From the NCBI GenBank assembly GCA_013399305.1, contig VXAI01000090.1, positions 2,160,238 to 2,224,237 of the forward strand: a stretch of DNA of 64,000 nt. The letters are read 5' to 3'. The stretch's first letter is position 1. Every line of letters begins with the position of its first letter. Below are positions 53,601 through 64,000 of the stretch, one piece after another. A program made the translations under genes and the position numbers. The notes beneath the pieces are model-generated. The model was not told the origin of the DNA. It was given only the letters and a program-made list of their open reading frames with translations, and ran no database searches. This DNA is from Rostratula benghalensis (taxonomy: Eukaryota; Chordata; Aves; Charadriiformes; Rostratulidae).

Positions 53601-56600
53601 CTGAAACAGGAAACATCTGTCATTTATGAGTACAGTAGGTGTCAATAATGATGCCCACTATACTATAGGAGGTAATGAACTACATAAAAGTGTAGCATGG
53701 TACATGCAAAATCTTACCATCTCAAGCATCACCCTTAAATCCTTTTACACAAAAGCAAATTTCTGCTGTTATCTGCATTTTTCATTATTTATAATTGTTT
53801 CATGAAAATATTTAATAATTAAGGACTTAATGAAATAATGCAGAACAATGTAATTCTGGTCTGTTTCTCAAGATATAATATCCCAGAACCACAGAAGTGT
53901 ATAGGTTGGACAGGACCTCCATGGGTTTAACTTCCTTTTCAGAACAGATTCAACTAGAGCAGGCTGCTCAATGTCCTGTCCAGATAACTTGTGCCACAAT
54001 CTCTGTGAGCAGCTTGCTCCAGCGTTTGACCGCCCTCAAAGCAAAATGCTTTTCCCATGTATCACATTGGGATTTCCTGCATTCCAACTCATGTCCAATT
54101 CCTCTCATCATTCCACTACGCACAACCGAGAAAAATGTGTCTCCATCTTCTCTATGAGTGTTATATTTCTTATTTTAAAAATACTAAGGCTGCTTAAGTA
54201 GTAATTTATGTAACTATATAATCAGGTTATACATATTTATATTTCACCTGGTGCAAAGAACTATCCATGTTGATGGAAGCAATCTTAAGAAAACAATATG
54301 AATCATGGCTCTCTTGAACTAGGATCACTATTTTAACAGTACCTGTAAGCCTGGATTTCCTTGTCTTCCTTTTTCTCCTTTCAGTCCCTTCAGAAAAGAA
54401 GCACATTTTCTTAAAATATATGTATATCTGGGAGATATAAACAAACTATCAAAAATAACACAAAGTGGTAAACGCTAAAATCTCATCCTAAACCAGGCCA
54501 AATCAGTCTGAAAAGTTACTCCTCAAGACTTCAGAACAGAACCTCTGCAGAAGGATTCGGTTTCTGCTCTGAACACAGAGAACCCAAGTTAGGATCTGAG
54601 CAGTGACATGATACTCTCCTTTTTCTTGTAGGTATTTCCATGACTTTTAGATAACAAGGAGGAAAATGGTACTTTATAATAGAGCATGTGAGCAAAAGCC
54701 AGGTGGTGTTGCTTTGACTACAAACTTTTATGTGATCCCACAGTGCCTGGGGCAGGCAAGGACAGAACCCACCCCAGGACAGTCACATCCCAGGCCCCTG
54801 GTGCAGCAGCACAACCCACACTCCGGAGCCCACACCATTGTTAGGATCGCACAGTTTTGTGCCAAACGTCAACAGCCTGCTCAGCCCCAGAAACACAGCT
54901 GGAAATTCACACAGGGCATACTGGGCGGTTTTCCTTAAAGGGCAGCTAAGGTTCACTGTTCCTATTCTTCAAGCAAAGGTTAATCTTAAAAAAAGCTCCT
55001 GAATGAATACCTAAGACTTGTATTACTATTGTTGCCAGATTATTTCATTAGAAACAAAGCTAATATACCTGGATACCATTTTCACCTTGGTTTCCTTTGT
55101 CCCCCTGTAAAACATTAAAAGAAAAATCTCCATTGTAACGTGATTCATCTCAAGGACATGTAGCCTGTGCTTTAACTTAACACAGGAAATACAAGAGAAG
55201 CATCTGATAGCTTTTATTTACACTGAATGTAAACAAATGACGCTATTCCCATGTACGCAAACTGAGGAAAGTTTGCAAAACTGTATTCAATAAAGAAAAT
55301 AATTAGGACAGATTTTTTTTGATCTGTTTTGCCAGTTCTCTTGTAAAAACAGAATGTATTTGGTTAGTTGTTTTTGAAAAACACAATATTTACTTAAATG
55401 CTAAATAGTAATAAAAGAGGAGATTTGGGCCATGGCAAATATTTTCCTATATCAAAAATCCTAGAACACAAGAGGGTATTTAAGCCTGCTGTATTGGGTT
55501 GTATTGTACTTGAATGTAAAGTATTTGGTTTGGTTTCAAATTTTAAAATAAGCTATACCTGAAAGGTTTCACTTTTATGTCAGGTGCCAAAACTGTACTT
55601 TTTTTTTTTCCTGAATAATCAAAAGTTTGTCATATTTATAGCTCGTAATTCCAGTTAAGCAGCAATATATATTCTGACTTGCATCTTCGTATAAAATGAA
55701 TAATGGCTTTTGCAAAACATTCTTCAGTTTAAAATTTAGAGGTTCCATAAATTTTAACAGAATCTCCCTTCTGATAATGAAGCTAATCAAACTACTATTA
55801 TGACACTGATTGTACTCAAGACACTCTTCCATCGGGGTTCAGTACATTTTGAAAGACTTAATCCAGGAAATCTTTGTCCTTATGTGCTCTTGTAAGTGTT
55901 ACACTCTTTTGAAAATAGTCAGACGACTAATTTTTATACATCTTGTCTTAGAAAATGGAACTCAGATTCCATTATCTCATTGAGCTGAAATAACCTTATC
56001 TAAATTTGAGTCATTCTCTAGCCTTCATTGACCAGGGAACTTGCTTCTGTTGTCTAAACATAGGCATTTAAGATGCTCTAGGCAACCCAAGGCATCCCTG
56101 TATGTGTCTACTGACATCTGAAATACTTTAGCACACCTAAGACATCTTTACGTGACTGGCAAATATAGCACTGAATATAGGGTAAACCTGTGCCCTTCTG
56201 GAGCAGAAGGTGAAGTCTAGTGGAACATATCTATGTAGGATTTTCATAAAACTTTAAGTATAACAGCACCCTTCTAACTTGCTGCTTGCTTACCCTTCAA
56301 CTTTTCTTTCCACAGTGAAGTACCTGATTCAACTCTTTCTGTAATGCCTTTATATGAAGGGCTTCGTCCTTCAACAGTTAGTCCTATGCCTTGCTGGTAA
56401 TACTACATAGATGCATTATCATATTTTACTAACTGCTTATTTCTATCCATCATATAAAAGCAGCTTCCTCTGCTTTTACAGGGTTTGAATATGCAATGGA
56501 GGAATCTTTGCCGTGGTTGAGACTCTAGTATTTCCCAGGAAACATTGATATTTGTGTTGGAAATCTGGCAGAGACATTACCTAAACACACTTTTAAAAAA

Positions 56601-59600
56601 TTATTTAGCTTACTAATTTGTGCTAATGTAATTCATTTTAAAGTATTATTACATTTTTACATTTAAAATTTACATTTCAGTATTAAATTTGGGCTGATGG
56701 CAAATATAGCAACACTTTTAGCCTTGACAACTTGTTCCTTGAATAAATATCTAGCTGTTGATAAAGCTTATTAGATATAGTAAACTATATTCTAAGGAAA
56801 CAACTCTACCTGTTACATGACATTCAGATCAATTATACTGCTCCAAAGAAACAGTATAACATTAAAATAACATTTATATTTGTATATGTTAAATAAGAAA
56901 CTCTTATTTATATATTAATTCTTTGTCATGTTCTCATAAAAATACAATACAATCATTGAAGTAATAGCAGAATAGCAGCAGTTATTATCTTCCAAAGCAG
57001 TGAAAGGCTTAATTTCCAGGATGCACATATTATTATTTTCGAAGTGTTCCAAATAAAGAAATCTTAATTAAAATGTAAACTAAAAATGTAATGTATACAA
57101 GTCAGAGCTTCAGTTACAATTAAAATCAATTGATTTACAGCAATGGAACTAATCTGACTAAGTTAGCCATTTTTGAACCATGACAGCTGACAGGTATACA
57201 ACCCTGAAATTCTACTCAAATCATGCTATTGAAGATAACAGTGAACATTTTTTTTCCCAGCTCTTTCAAATAAACATGTAGTGTTTCTTTAACATAAATT
57301 TGCCTAATAGCATATGTAAAGTATAAATCATTGGGTCTTTCTCTTTCTTGTTTGAGTTCCATAGAAGAAAGGTGCTGAAAAGACATCATCCAGAAAACAG
57401 AACTCTGTTAAGTTCTTTGTAGTTACCCACAGGGCATAAGGAGCAATGATTTTCAATTACTTCTAATTTTCAGGTTCTCAAATTCCATTCTATAGACAAA
57501 GCATTTCCTCAAGAGACTCTGTTCACACTCCACGGGTCCTGTGATTTACTTTAAGATTAAAATAAGTCAGTATTTTAAAACAACAAATATTTCAGGGGCT
57601 TTCCAGCTTCCAGTCAAACAAAAAGTTCTGCCTTATTGGCTGAAACAAAATGGAGAGGTTTCAACCATAGAGGAGATTTTCAGTAGAATGCTGCTATTAT
57701 TATAGAAGACTCTCTAGGAAAAATCTCTAGAAAAGCATTTAAAATACCATCAATTATAGCTTTAAGTTATGCAAAAAACTGTGTGCTTGAGTTTCAAAAC
57801 ATACCAAAGAACAGTATTTCCTATAATCTTTTCAACTTGGGACTCTTTAAATGCATGTGACTGTCAGAAAATCCTACATACCTACACTTTAAAAATAAGG
57901 ATGTCTATCCAGATAAGTCAAACATCAAACAAAATTTTACAGTGTGTTCACAAAACATGTCTTCAGCAGTGAAGAATTTCAGATCAAGCACATCTATAGC
58001 AACGTGTAAGATGTAAGGCTGCACTGAAAGATGATGATAACTTTGAAGGCATGATCTTTATGAGAAACCAGTATGCAAGAGGAATAAAGTAAGTTTGTCT
58101 GAAAAGAAGAACCACTTGTATACTATTAGTAGGATTCATCTAACCTAACTTTTCCCATCTAAAATGTCAACATTTAATTTAGCTAATTGTCTAGGCTTCA
58201 GCTACAGACAAAGAAAGGAAGAGATGTGAACTAATGATGCCCCAAGGCACTCGGCGTCTCTCAGCTAAATATGGAGAGAACCCAGACAGCTTGTTTGGAC
58301 CAGGTAACTCTTAACAGCTAAGGCTAACTGAGATGAATCTCCCTCAGCTGCCTGGGGTTAATTGCCCCTAAAAAACTTTGTACAATAGACTTTATCGGTG
58401 TAGAAGCTGCTATAAGATTAAGTAAATATAGAAGCATGGATCATACCATTATTTACTATAATTCAGAGTAGAAATTTCATTAATACCTATGTTGTAACTA
58501 ACAGTTTTGCCATTTTGGTGATTCCCTCCTCCCTATGTAAAATTATTGTTTTTCTAAAGAATGGGCCTTCCAAAATATACCAACTGTTCTCTAATGATGA
58601 TGGTGTGTTTGGAAAAAGGATTTCCTCTAGTAATGACTGCTTATAAGAAAAGCACTTCCAATAAAAGATGTGGTTAATGTAAAACTGGAGAAAAACACTT
58701 ACCTTTATACCCTGAGTACCAGGAATGCCTGGGTAGCCTGGTTCACCTGGAGCACCTGGTACTCCTAGTTCTCCCTGAGCAATACAATGGCTTTGTGTTA
58801 GTCAAGTGCTGTGTATAAAAACTTATATTGCCTGTTTTCTCAAGGTCACATGGTATGCTTTAGCTGTGATATTATGCAACTTTATAACTGAGCATGATTG
58901 AAATAGCTGGAGAATTAATTCATGAATGGATGTTGAATACAGAGAAGCCACAAAAGGGACTCCTAGTTCTTAACTTGAGTTTTCCAGTATCTATCTTTTT
59001 AAAGTGCCTTTTAATAGAGTTGATGTCAATTTTTCAAAATTACACAAATAAAACTATCTGAAGTAATGGCAATATTTGCAGGTTTTAAATTAATGAACAG
59101 CTGACTTACATTGCCTAAACTCTAGTATAAAATTAGTAAGAATGACATAAAATGAATTCAAATGCAATTTTATGTTAAGTACTGTTTCATGATGAAACAA
59201 ACTGCCTTGTAACTAATCATGGAAAATCATGGAAGATGAAACATGGATGAGTAAATCAATCCCTTCTTTAAACAGAATACTTCCAGATTCATATTTACCT
59301 TGGCTCCTGATGATCCTGGTTTCCCCTGTATTCCAGGTTCGCCTTTATCTCCCTATATAAAAAAATAAGAGTGTGGCTGATACATCATATGTTTGTCACA
59401 TGTGAGATGACTAGCAAACATAAACAGACACTGCTGGGAAATTAGTTCTTGGAAATGCACACAGGTAGTGACTGAAAGGCTCGAGTTCTGCTCCCTTACA
59501 GGAAACCTGAAGTTTCAACTTTCTCTTGGGAAAGATGAGATACTGATGACAAAATGGGATCTGCCAGCCTCTGCTCACTGGTCCCTTCCCCACCCACCAA

Positions 59601-60709
59601 ATTTCTCTTGCCCATGTTTGTGCGTACTGACTGCACATTCCCACCACCCTGTTTAATAAAACACTGAGAATACCCTAGACCTGTCTGAGCCAAAATATTT
59701 ACACATCTCTTTATTTATGTTTTGGGTTTTATTGTAGCCAATGAATTAGCCTATTCAGCATGAGAATTTTCATTAAAACCTAAGAATTATTGATTACTAC
59801 ATGATGCTCTTCTGTAAGAATATGCTTATTAAGAATGATTCTGTAAGAATCAGTTTATATTCTGAATGAGATAAATATACAAAACAAAAGCATTTTTCAC
59901 AAATTAAAATAAAGCAAATTAATTTTTAGTAATTTCATAGGTGCTCAATCTTCTTGACCATAGAAAACATTAACTACTTTAAAAAATGCTACCTTCAGTA
60001 TACAAATTTGAATAAATACATATGAACTTTTGGATATAAAATAATATACGGGTGAAAATGGATCTAAATATAAACATGAAGCTTGGAAAATGGATTCTAT
60101 ACCCCTAAATATTCTCTAGGACATACAATTCAGTGCTTACTGGCCAAAATTAATCTTGGATTAAATTAAAAGGTTACACTAACAGATCTGAATTTATAGT
60201 ATATGTTTTAGTTGCTTAGAGCATGGGTCAAATTAAATTTAGTGCAATCAATAATGTTACATCCAAAATAAATTTGGCTCCTTGGGTGGAAAAAGCAGCA
60301 TGTAACATTATTCAACACAACTAAAACATAAATAAATATAACATGGGCAGAGAGTTCTGATGTATACTGAGAATTATCTGGCTCCCAGCAGAACATTTTC
60401 CAGGACTGTGAAGCTGAAACAAAGTCTCATGACCATGTCTGCAATTGTTCCAAACCTCATGGGATGACAGGCACCATTTACGGAGCTATATTAAGCTCTC
60501 TTGAGACTGAACTATCATATTAGGTAATATAGCAGAAATCGTACAGCCATTCACTAATATTGAACATATCAAAATTTTGGCTGCAAAATCCTGGTGTTTT
60601 CTTATTTATAAAGCAGTAATTTACCAGTCACAAGAAAATCAACACAAACACCTACCTTAGGCCCAGGAGCTCCAGGTAGACCAAGTGACCCTTCTGGTCC
60701 CATCAAACC
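45522..60709 (-). CDS. COL21A1: COL21A1 3' portion: collagen alpha-1(XXI), C-terminal 320 residues over 11 exons
   Basis: This is the C-terminal third of a secreted FACIT-like collagen of the extracellular matrix. Exons in transcript order are 60709-60656, 59352-59299, 58774-58703, 55104-55069, 54387-54343, 52236-52204, 48672-48526, 48435-48381, 47977-47777, 46521-46444 and 45709-45522. All ten introns are GT-AG and the frame stays open for 963 nt. The product has 49 perfect Gly-X-Y triplets, an NC2 linker starting AREFSEEF and containing NCNHC, a COL1 helix of about 106 residues, and NC1 with GICDPSLC, the FACIT GxCxxxxC pattern. It ends DPFRKGPNY then TAA. From memory this ending and the NC2 sequence match human COL21A1 (957 residues) rather than COL9A1, COL12A1, COL14A1, COL19A1 or COL22A1. 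The VWA and TSPN domains must lie beyond the right edge. No stop, frameshift or missing exon was seen. Confidence 0.95.
45710..46443 (-). other. COL21A1 intron, 734 bp, nothing recognised
   Basis: This AT-rich intron runs between the last two coding exons. It has GT-AG ends (donor gtgaggga on the minus strand). No repeat family or extra exon was recognised. Confidence 0.8.
46444..46521 (-). CDS. COL21A1: COL21A1 COL1 exon, 78 bp
   Basis: The acceptor is aattcacag and the donor gtgaggga. Two bases finish a Gly codon and one base opens the next. It encodes [17 protein letters not shown] through GPPGPPG. The run GNQ-GI-GVP is a two-residue triplet imperfection within COL1, a usual FACIT trait. 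Confidence 0.95.
46522..47776 (-). other. COL21A1 intron, 1255 bp, nothing recognised
   Basis: This intron is inside the COL1-coding part. It has GT-AG ends. No Gly-X-Y exon or recognisable transposon was seen. Confidence 0.8.
47777..47977 (-). CDS. COL21A1: COL21A1 NC2/COL1 exon, 201 bp
   Basis: The acceptor is gaattctcccag and the donor gtactgcat. Two bases complete Thr. The exon then encodes [17 protein letters not shown], with the paired cysteines of NC2, and after a Ser-rich stretch the first triplets of COL1, GLPGPPGPR through GARGTR. It ends one base into the next Gly codon. The intron before it carries the 76-base assembly gap, but the frame joins correctly across it. Confidence 0.96.
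48081..48156. other. Assembly gap, 76 Ns
   Basis: Seventy-six consecutive N bases lie inside the intron between the 55-bp and 201-bp exons (intron 47978-48380). The split Thr codon joins correctly across it, so no coding exon is required in the gap. Confidence 0.99.
48189..48231. repeat. Two tandem copies of an 18-bp hairpin-forming unit
   Basis: TAGAAAATTTATTTTCTA occurs identically at 48189-48206 and 48214-48231, a 25-bp period. Each copy has perfect 8-bp inverted arms (TAGAAAAT and ATTTTCTA) around TT. It lies 33 bp from the N gap. Confidence 0.9.
48381..48435 (-). CDS. COL21A1: COL21A1 NC2 linker exon, 55 bp
   Basis: The acceptor is ttcaattcag and the donor gtaagtttc. It encodes [18 protein letters not shown] plus one base of a split Thr codon. 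It is non-collagenous, with a Cys and alternating hydrophobic residues suggesting a short amphipathic helix. From memory human COL21A1 has a closely similar segment here. The split codon begins the change of intron phase seen in the last four coding exons. Confidence 0.94.
48526..48672 (-). CDS. COL21A1: COL21A1 end of COL2, 147 bp exon
   Basis: The acceptor is ttttcattccag and the donor gtatgtat. It encodes 49 residues: one Lys completing the previous triplet, then 16 triplets from GEKGDPG to GSDGKP. This is the last uninterrupted collagen stretch before NC2. The next intron is only 90 bp. Confidence 0.96.
48673..52203 (-). other. COL21A1 intron, 3531 bp, with a long poly-A tract
   Basis: This is a large AT-rich intron. 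A plus-strand run of 30 A occupies 50587-50616 and is followed by a purine-rich stretch. The open frame across it on the plus strand is low-complexity and not believed to be a gene. No transposon family was recognised. Confidence 0.75.
50587..50616 (+). repeat. (A)30 homopolymer
   Basis: Thirty uninterrupted A residues are followed by GAAAAAGGAAGAGAGAG. There is no obvious direct repeat or recognisable transcript upstream, so I do not read it as a retrocopy tail. Confidence 0.95.
52204..52236 (-). CDS. COL21A1: COL21A1 COL2 exon, 33 bp
   Basis: The acceptor is attcctaaag and the donor gtaagtat, a strong match. It encodes [11 protein letters not shown], 11 codons, so the exon ends after the X position of a triplet. 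The next exon supplies Lys as Y, restoring the triplet. The length is not a multiple of 9, unlike the upstream exons. Confidence 0.92.
52237..54342 (-). other. COL21A1 intron, 2106 bp, holding a CR1 copy
   Basis: This intron has several A/T homopolymer tracts (around 52965-52990 and 53028-53041) and a degraded CR1 at 53882-54160. Nothing else was recognised. Confidence 0.75.
53882..54160 (-). mobile_element. CR1 LINE 3' fragment, minus orientation, degraded
   Basis: On the plus strand it begins CCCAGAACCACAGAAGTG and continues with a diverged copy of the standard CR1 3' region: GGTTGGACAGGACCTCC, an AGAGCAGGCTGCTCA segment, CAGCTTGCTCCAGCG and then the region ending GTCTCCATCTTC. The element's 3' end therefore lies at the low-coordinate side. 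It is 5'-truncated and shares the gene's strand. Confidence 0.85.
54343..54387 (-). CDS. COL21A1: COL21A1 COL2 exon, 45 bp
   Basis: The acceptor is ttcttttctgaag and the donor gtactgtt. It encodes five triplets, [15 protein letters not shown], in phase 0. Confidence 0.93.
54388..55068 (-). other. COL21A1 intron, 681 bp, with an unexplained GC-richer core
   Basis: Positions about 54690-54950 are clearly richer in C and G than the flanks, with CCACCCCAGGACAG, CCCAGGCCCCTGG and CACTCCGGAGCC. The plus strand is open for 90 codons there, but the product resembles nothing I recognise. It may be an old transposon or simply local composition. Confidence 0.5.
55069..55104 (-). CDS. COL21A1: COL21A1 COL2 exon, 36 bp
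   Basis: The acceptor is ttttacag and the donor gtatatta. It encodes four triplets, [12 protein letters not shown], in phase 0. It is too short to stand out as an ORF and was found from flanking splice sites and Gly periodicity. Confidence 0.92.
55105..58702 (-). other. COL21A1 intron, 3598 bp, nothing recognised
   Basis: This is the largest complete intron in the window. It is AT-rich and unique-looking. No exon, repeat family or RNA gene was recognised. The Gly-X-Y phase is preserved across it. Confidence 0.75.
58703..58774 (-). CDS. COL21A1: COL21A1 COL2 exon, 72 bp
   Basis: The acceptor is gtattgctcag and the donor gtaagtg. It encodes eight triplets, GELGVPGAP through GTQGIK, in phase 0. 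A 3598-bp intron follows, in which I found no further Gly-X-Y exon. The triplet phase is kept across the junction, so none needs to be missing. Confidence 0.95.
58775..60655 (-). other. Two COL21A1 introns (58775-59298 and 59353-60655)
   Basis: They flank the 54-bp exon at 59299-59352. Both are AT-rich with GT-AG ends, and no repeat or further exon was recognised. Confidence 0.75.
59299..59352 (-). CDS. COL21A1: COL21A1 COL2 exon, 54 bp
   Basis: The acceptor is ttatatag and the donor gtaaatat. It encodes six triplets, GDKGEP through GSSGAK, in phase 0. The intron on its 5' side is 1303 bp and that on its 3' side 524 bp. Confidence 0.95.
60656..60709 (-). CDS. COL21A1: COL21A1 COL2 exon, 54 bp (most 5' exon in window)
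   Basis: The minus strand reads ...aaataaatag, then exon, then gtaggtg. It encodes 18 residues, six Gly-X-Y triplets from GLMGPEG to GAPGPK. It starts with a complete Gly codon and has the classic 54-bp fibrillar-type exon length. The intron upstream is longer than 3.2 kb and leaves the window. Confidence 0.95.
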
Positions 60710-63700
60710 CTATTTATTTGTGAAAAAGGCAGAAATGTTTCCACACTAAGCTAATGGTTTTAGTATAATGTATTATTAGCATTAATAATAAATTTCTATA
60801 ATGAAACAAACAAGACAGGAAGTATAATATATTTCATCATATTACTATACAGGTTGCAGTTCTGATTATAGCACAGTGGATTATTTAGACCTCCTATGGC
60901 CTAAGGAAGGGTTACTGCTTAATGAAAAAAAAAAAAACATGCAGGAAAAAAAGCACAGCAGTGTCATTTAAAACTCCCGAGAGAGAAAAGGCTCCGCAAC
61001 TCAAAACTACGTGATCTAATTTTTAGCATATCTTCAAAACGCCCTTAGCTATAATTGAAAGTGACACAACAGTTTCTTAGTTTCCATTTAGTGCTCCCAA
61101 AACCAGCAAAAGTATATGTGGCATTTCGTAACTTTACTCCTTTCTCATTGTGTCCCTCAACGGTTGCCATGCCTCAACTCCTTTGCCATACTTAATGAAG
61201 ATTTATCAGGAACAAACTTTGGGGCCAGACCTTTGTGTCTTGTGCAGAATCTTCAGGACTGAATTGTTCATTCAAGAACTCAGTGGTTTCTGCCATTTAA
61301 GACCATGACACTTGAACACACATACAAAGCCAGGGAATTGGCGAAAAAATCCCTTGGACTCCTCTTATGGAAACACCTTGATAAAGGCATGTTCAGCTGT
61401 CTTTGGTCCATACATAAAATAAGACCTAAAGGGTGTTAAATTATCGAATGCCTGTCTTAATTTCTATTTAAAGATACGCTCAAGTATATATTAGAAGAGA
61501 AAACATTTTGGAAAATGACAATTTGCAGGAAGAAATTCCCATTTATACCATTTTCCGCATCTGATGTTAATAGAGGTCTTTCTCATCACTTTATCTCACT
61601 TCTCTTTGACTCTAGAACTGTATGCAGCAATAAAAACAATATATAGTTATTGTTTTATTTGGACTCACACATATACTCTGAAATATGGTCTGCTATAAGA
61701 GTGTACTTAAAATATAGCATAATAACAAAGTCAATTAAATAAGGCCTGAAAATCAAACTTGTCAGAGATTGTCTTACCCATGATTCTAATTGACAGTATT
61801 TTTAAAAACTGCCGTTATTATTGTTATTTAATCTTTGCTTTCATATTGATGAAAACAACTACCTTCCATTTAGTATTATTATATGTTGGGAATTATTCCA
61901 TTCCATGACATTATCTCAGACTTCCTTCAAAAGTTACATGTGAACAAAAATAAATATATGTCTACATTTATTTGTTACACAGATTGTAATTCATCTTTTT
62001 GCCAAAAATATTATTACCTTTCTTCACTAAAAGGATGGCTTTTTTTTTTTTTTTCAAAAATTAAAAAAAAACCCAAAAAGTGAAAAATCAGAGTATTTGG
62101 AACAAGAAGTCAATCTTTGCAGCCAGGGCTTTCAGCATTTCATTAATTTTTAGTATTTCACCTATGCTTTATTGTTAACTGAGGCAGCACAGATTAACTT
62201 AAGTTTCTTTCCTGCTGTGTTGTAAGAAAGTACTGGTGACCAAAACTTTCATTAGTAAACATAGCAGCTTGCTCTGTAGACCACAGACACAGGTCTGTGA
62301 ATACCAATAAATGGTATCAAGTACAAGACTAAAAACTTAAGTAACTTTGCTGCCAATTTTCCTGTCTCAGACTTTTCCCTTTCTGTCAACTGCACACAAA
62401 AATTACTCTATTAAAGTTCTATTTCTCTAAAATAACTAAGAAAATCAGACATCAAATAATTTCCAACACTTTCCTGAACTTTGAAGATTAGATCTTCTTA
62501 CTAGATTATTCTTACTTAAATAGAAAAATCAGTCATTTTAGCAAAGATGATGCAGTTAAACAATATAATTTATTAATTGGTAAGTAAAGGTTTACTGTAC
62601 CCTACACGATTTTTGTCATTTCAGAATAGAAACTGAAAATTTCTCTCCCGCTGGAGTAAAGATTCTGAGGTCTGCTTCCACTGATAAAGACAGTATTCCC
62701 ATTAAACATTTGCTTACGGGGTATGTTCAGCACCAGCTCTGTTACAGCAGGTGTAAGAAAATATTAATTTGGTTCAGGAACCCAACTGCAATTATATTAA
62801 CTGTCTTAACTCACTTGTACATCAGGCCTGCTTCTTCACTGTTTCTCTTTTTGTTTATGTAGCAAAATAAGGTTTTATTAATTTTCATTTCACTGTGAGG
62901 CTTAATACAAGTTGGCTTTTTCAAATGAAATTTCATGTTACCTATTGACCTCCTCGCTTCTGAAACACACCTGTCTTCACTGTGTTGTCTTGCTGCATTC
63001 CTTGAAGGCTACCATTCTTCTCCAAAAACTGTTGTCACATTCTTATTTTCTAATCGGATTGCTGTTCTGTGCTCATTACTAGCATGTTAATCACCAGAGA
63101 AAAGAAAGCACAAGCTTGGAGAGGGATAGCGGGAAGGAAAGAGAAATGTGACTGGGGGATTTCTGGCTCCTTTCACGCTCTCACCTCAATTACCAAAGAA
63201 CTTTCCCAAGGTATTAATAGACCATTCACAAGCTTTCCAGCTGTTTCTTCTGGAACAAACATATTCAGCGTGACTAATACAAGGAAAATCCCACTATCTT
63301 TTCTGGTTGAAATTCCCTAATGCCATATAATGTATTCAAATATTCCATGCATCAATTTCCTATTTATTTTATCAGGTGACAATAGATATATTAAATGAGT
63401 TGACAGGAAACATGAATAAATTATTTTTTTTAAACCTAGCATTATTCATGGAATAAGTTCAGTGCTCTCTCCTTTCTCTGTGGTTATCTACAGAGATACA
63501 GTAGAAAGCACAAACCACACATTTAGCTCTTCAGAATTTGCTTCGATGAAAAACAATGAAAGTGAAAAACTAAGAAAAAAAATAGGAAAGAACATGAGAT
63601 CTGTGGACTATATAACTTTGCAAAGTCTATTTACAAGTTAACAACCTTCTCAGCTTCTTCAAGTGATAATCCACATATCCATTTGGATTCCACATGATTA

Positions 63701-63761
63701 AGTAGTACTCAGCACAATCCAAAGCATGCTAAAGATTTAGGAGTCCTTTGTCAAATCAATG
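60710..63761 (-). other. COL21A1 intron sequence (5' end beyond window), nothing recognised
   Basis: No Gly-X-Y exon with splice sites was found here on the minus strand, so the next upstream exon must lie past 64000. A run of 16 T occurs near 62039-62054. The right end is taken up by a CR1. Confidence 0.7.
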
Positions 63762-64000
63762 ATCACAGAATCACAGACTATCAGGGATTGGAAGGGACCT
63801 TGAAAGATCATCCAGTCCAATCCCCCTGCCAGAGCAGGAACACCTAGATCAGGTCACACAGGAATGAGTCCAGACGGGTCTTGAACGTCTCCAGAGAAGG
63901 AGACTCCACCACCTCTCTGGGCAGCCCATTCCAGTGCTCTGACACCCTCACTGTGAAGAAGTTTTTCCTCCTGTGTTCCAACTTGTACCCATTGCCCCTG
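63762..64000 (-). mobile_element. CR1 LINE 3' end, minus orientation, runs off the window
   Basis: The plus strand starts ATCACAGAATCACAGACTAT and GGGATTGGAAGGGACCTTG, then shows the well-kept CR1 3' region (CACCACCTCTCTGGGCAGCC, GTGAAGAAGTTTTTCCTCC). The element's 3' end is at 63762 and its 5' part continues past 64000. It is the least diverged CR1 here and is close to the copy at 11030-11210. Confidence 0.95.

Noticed and set aside
54666..54938. 90-codon plus-strand open frame in an intron
   Set aside because: It follows GC-richer composition; the product is not recognisable and lies antisense to COL21A1.
60710..63761. Possible further COL21A1 exons
   Set aside because: The minus strand was searched for Gly-X-Y runs with an AG before and a GT after; none was found.

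Overview
The window looks like bird nuclear DNA: AT-rich and sparsely genic, with CR1 LINE copies ending in the avian CR1 tail (repeated ATTCTGTG-type octamers), older CR1/L3-like relics, an avian-type LTR copy, and one vertebrate gene with small GT-AG exons. The species cannot be fixed from sequence. Nothing prokaryotic (operon, CRISPR, IS element) is present.

The only gene I can support is the 3' end of COL21A1 (collagen alpha-1(XXI), a FACIT-like collagen), on the minus strand. Eleven coding exons lie between 60709 and the stop codon at 45522-45524. They join without a frame break into 963 nt, that is 320 residues plus stop, about the last third of the protein. In order they encode 49 uninterrupted Gly-X-Y triplets (end of COL2), a cysteine-containing non-collagenous linker (NC2), a COL1 helix with two imperfections, and a short NC1 tail with the FACIT GxCxxxxC signature. 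Upstream exons lie beyond position 64000. A 76-base assembly gap falls in one intron and does not remove coding sequence.

Positions 1 to about 44700 are intergenic. By recalled vertebrate synteny this should be the interval between COL21A1 and BMP5, but no BMP5 exon is seen. It holds an LTR-derived block (about 5460-6142), CR1 3' ends (11030-11210 plus; 31105-31545 minus), three old CR1/L3-like relics (16080-16370, 21845-22373, 28830-29575, all plus), and a CR1 reverse-transcriptase fossil (about 43050-44008) interrupted by an 85-bp minus-strand CR1 tail flanked by a 6-bp direct repeat. It also holds a CATAT pentamer array, homopolymer tracts and a few unexplained GC-richer patches. Two more CR1 copies lie within the gene (53882-54160) and at the right edge (63762-64000).

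I found no previously undescribed biological system. The best points are the gene assignment, the unusual exon joint in the COL2 region, the nested CR1, the same-strand cluster of old L3-like relics, and a 23-bp palindrome in an unexplained GC-richer patch downstream of the gene.
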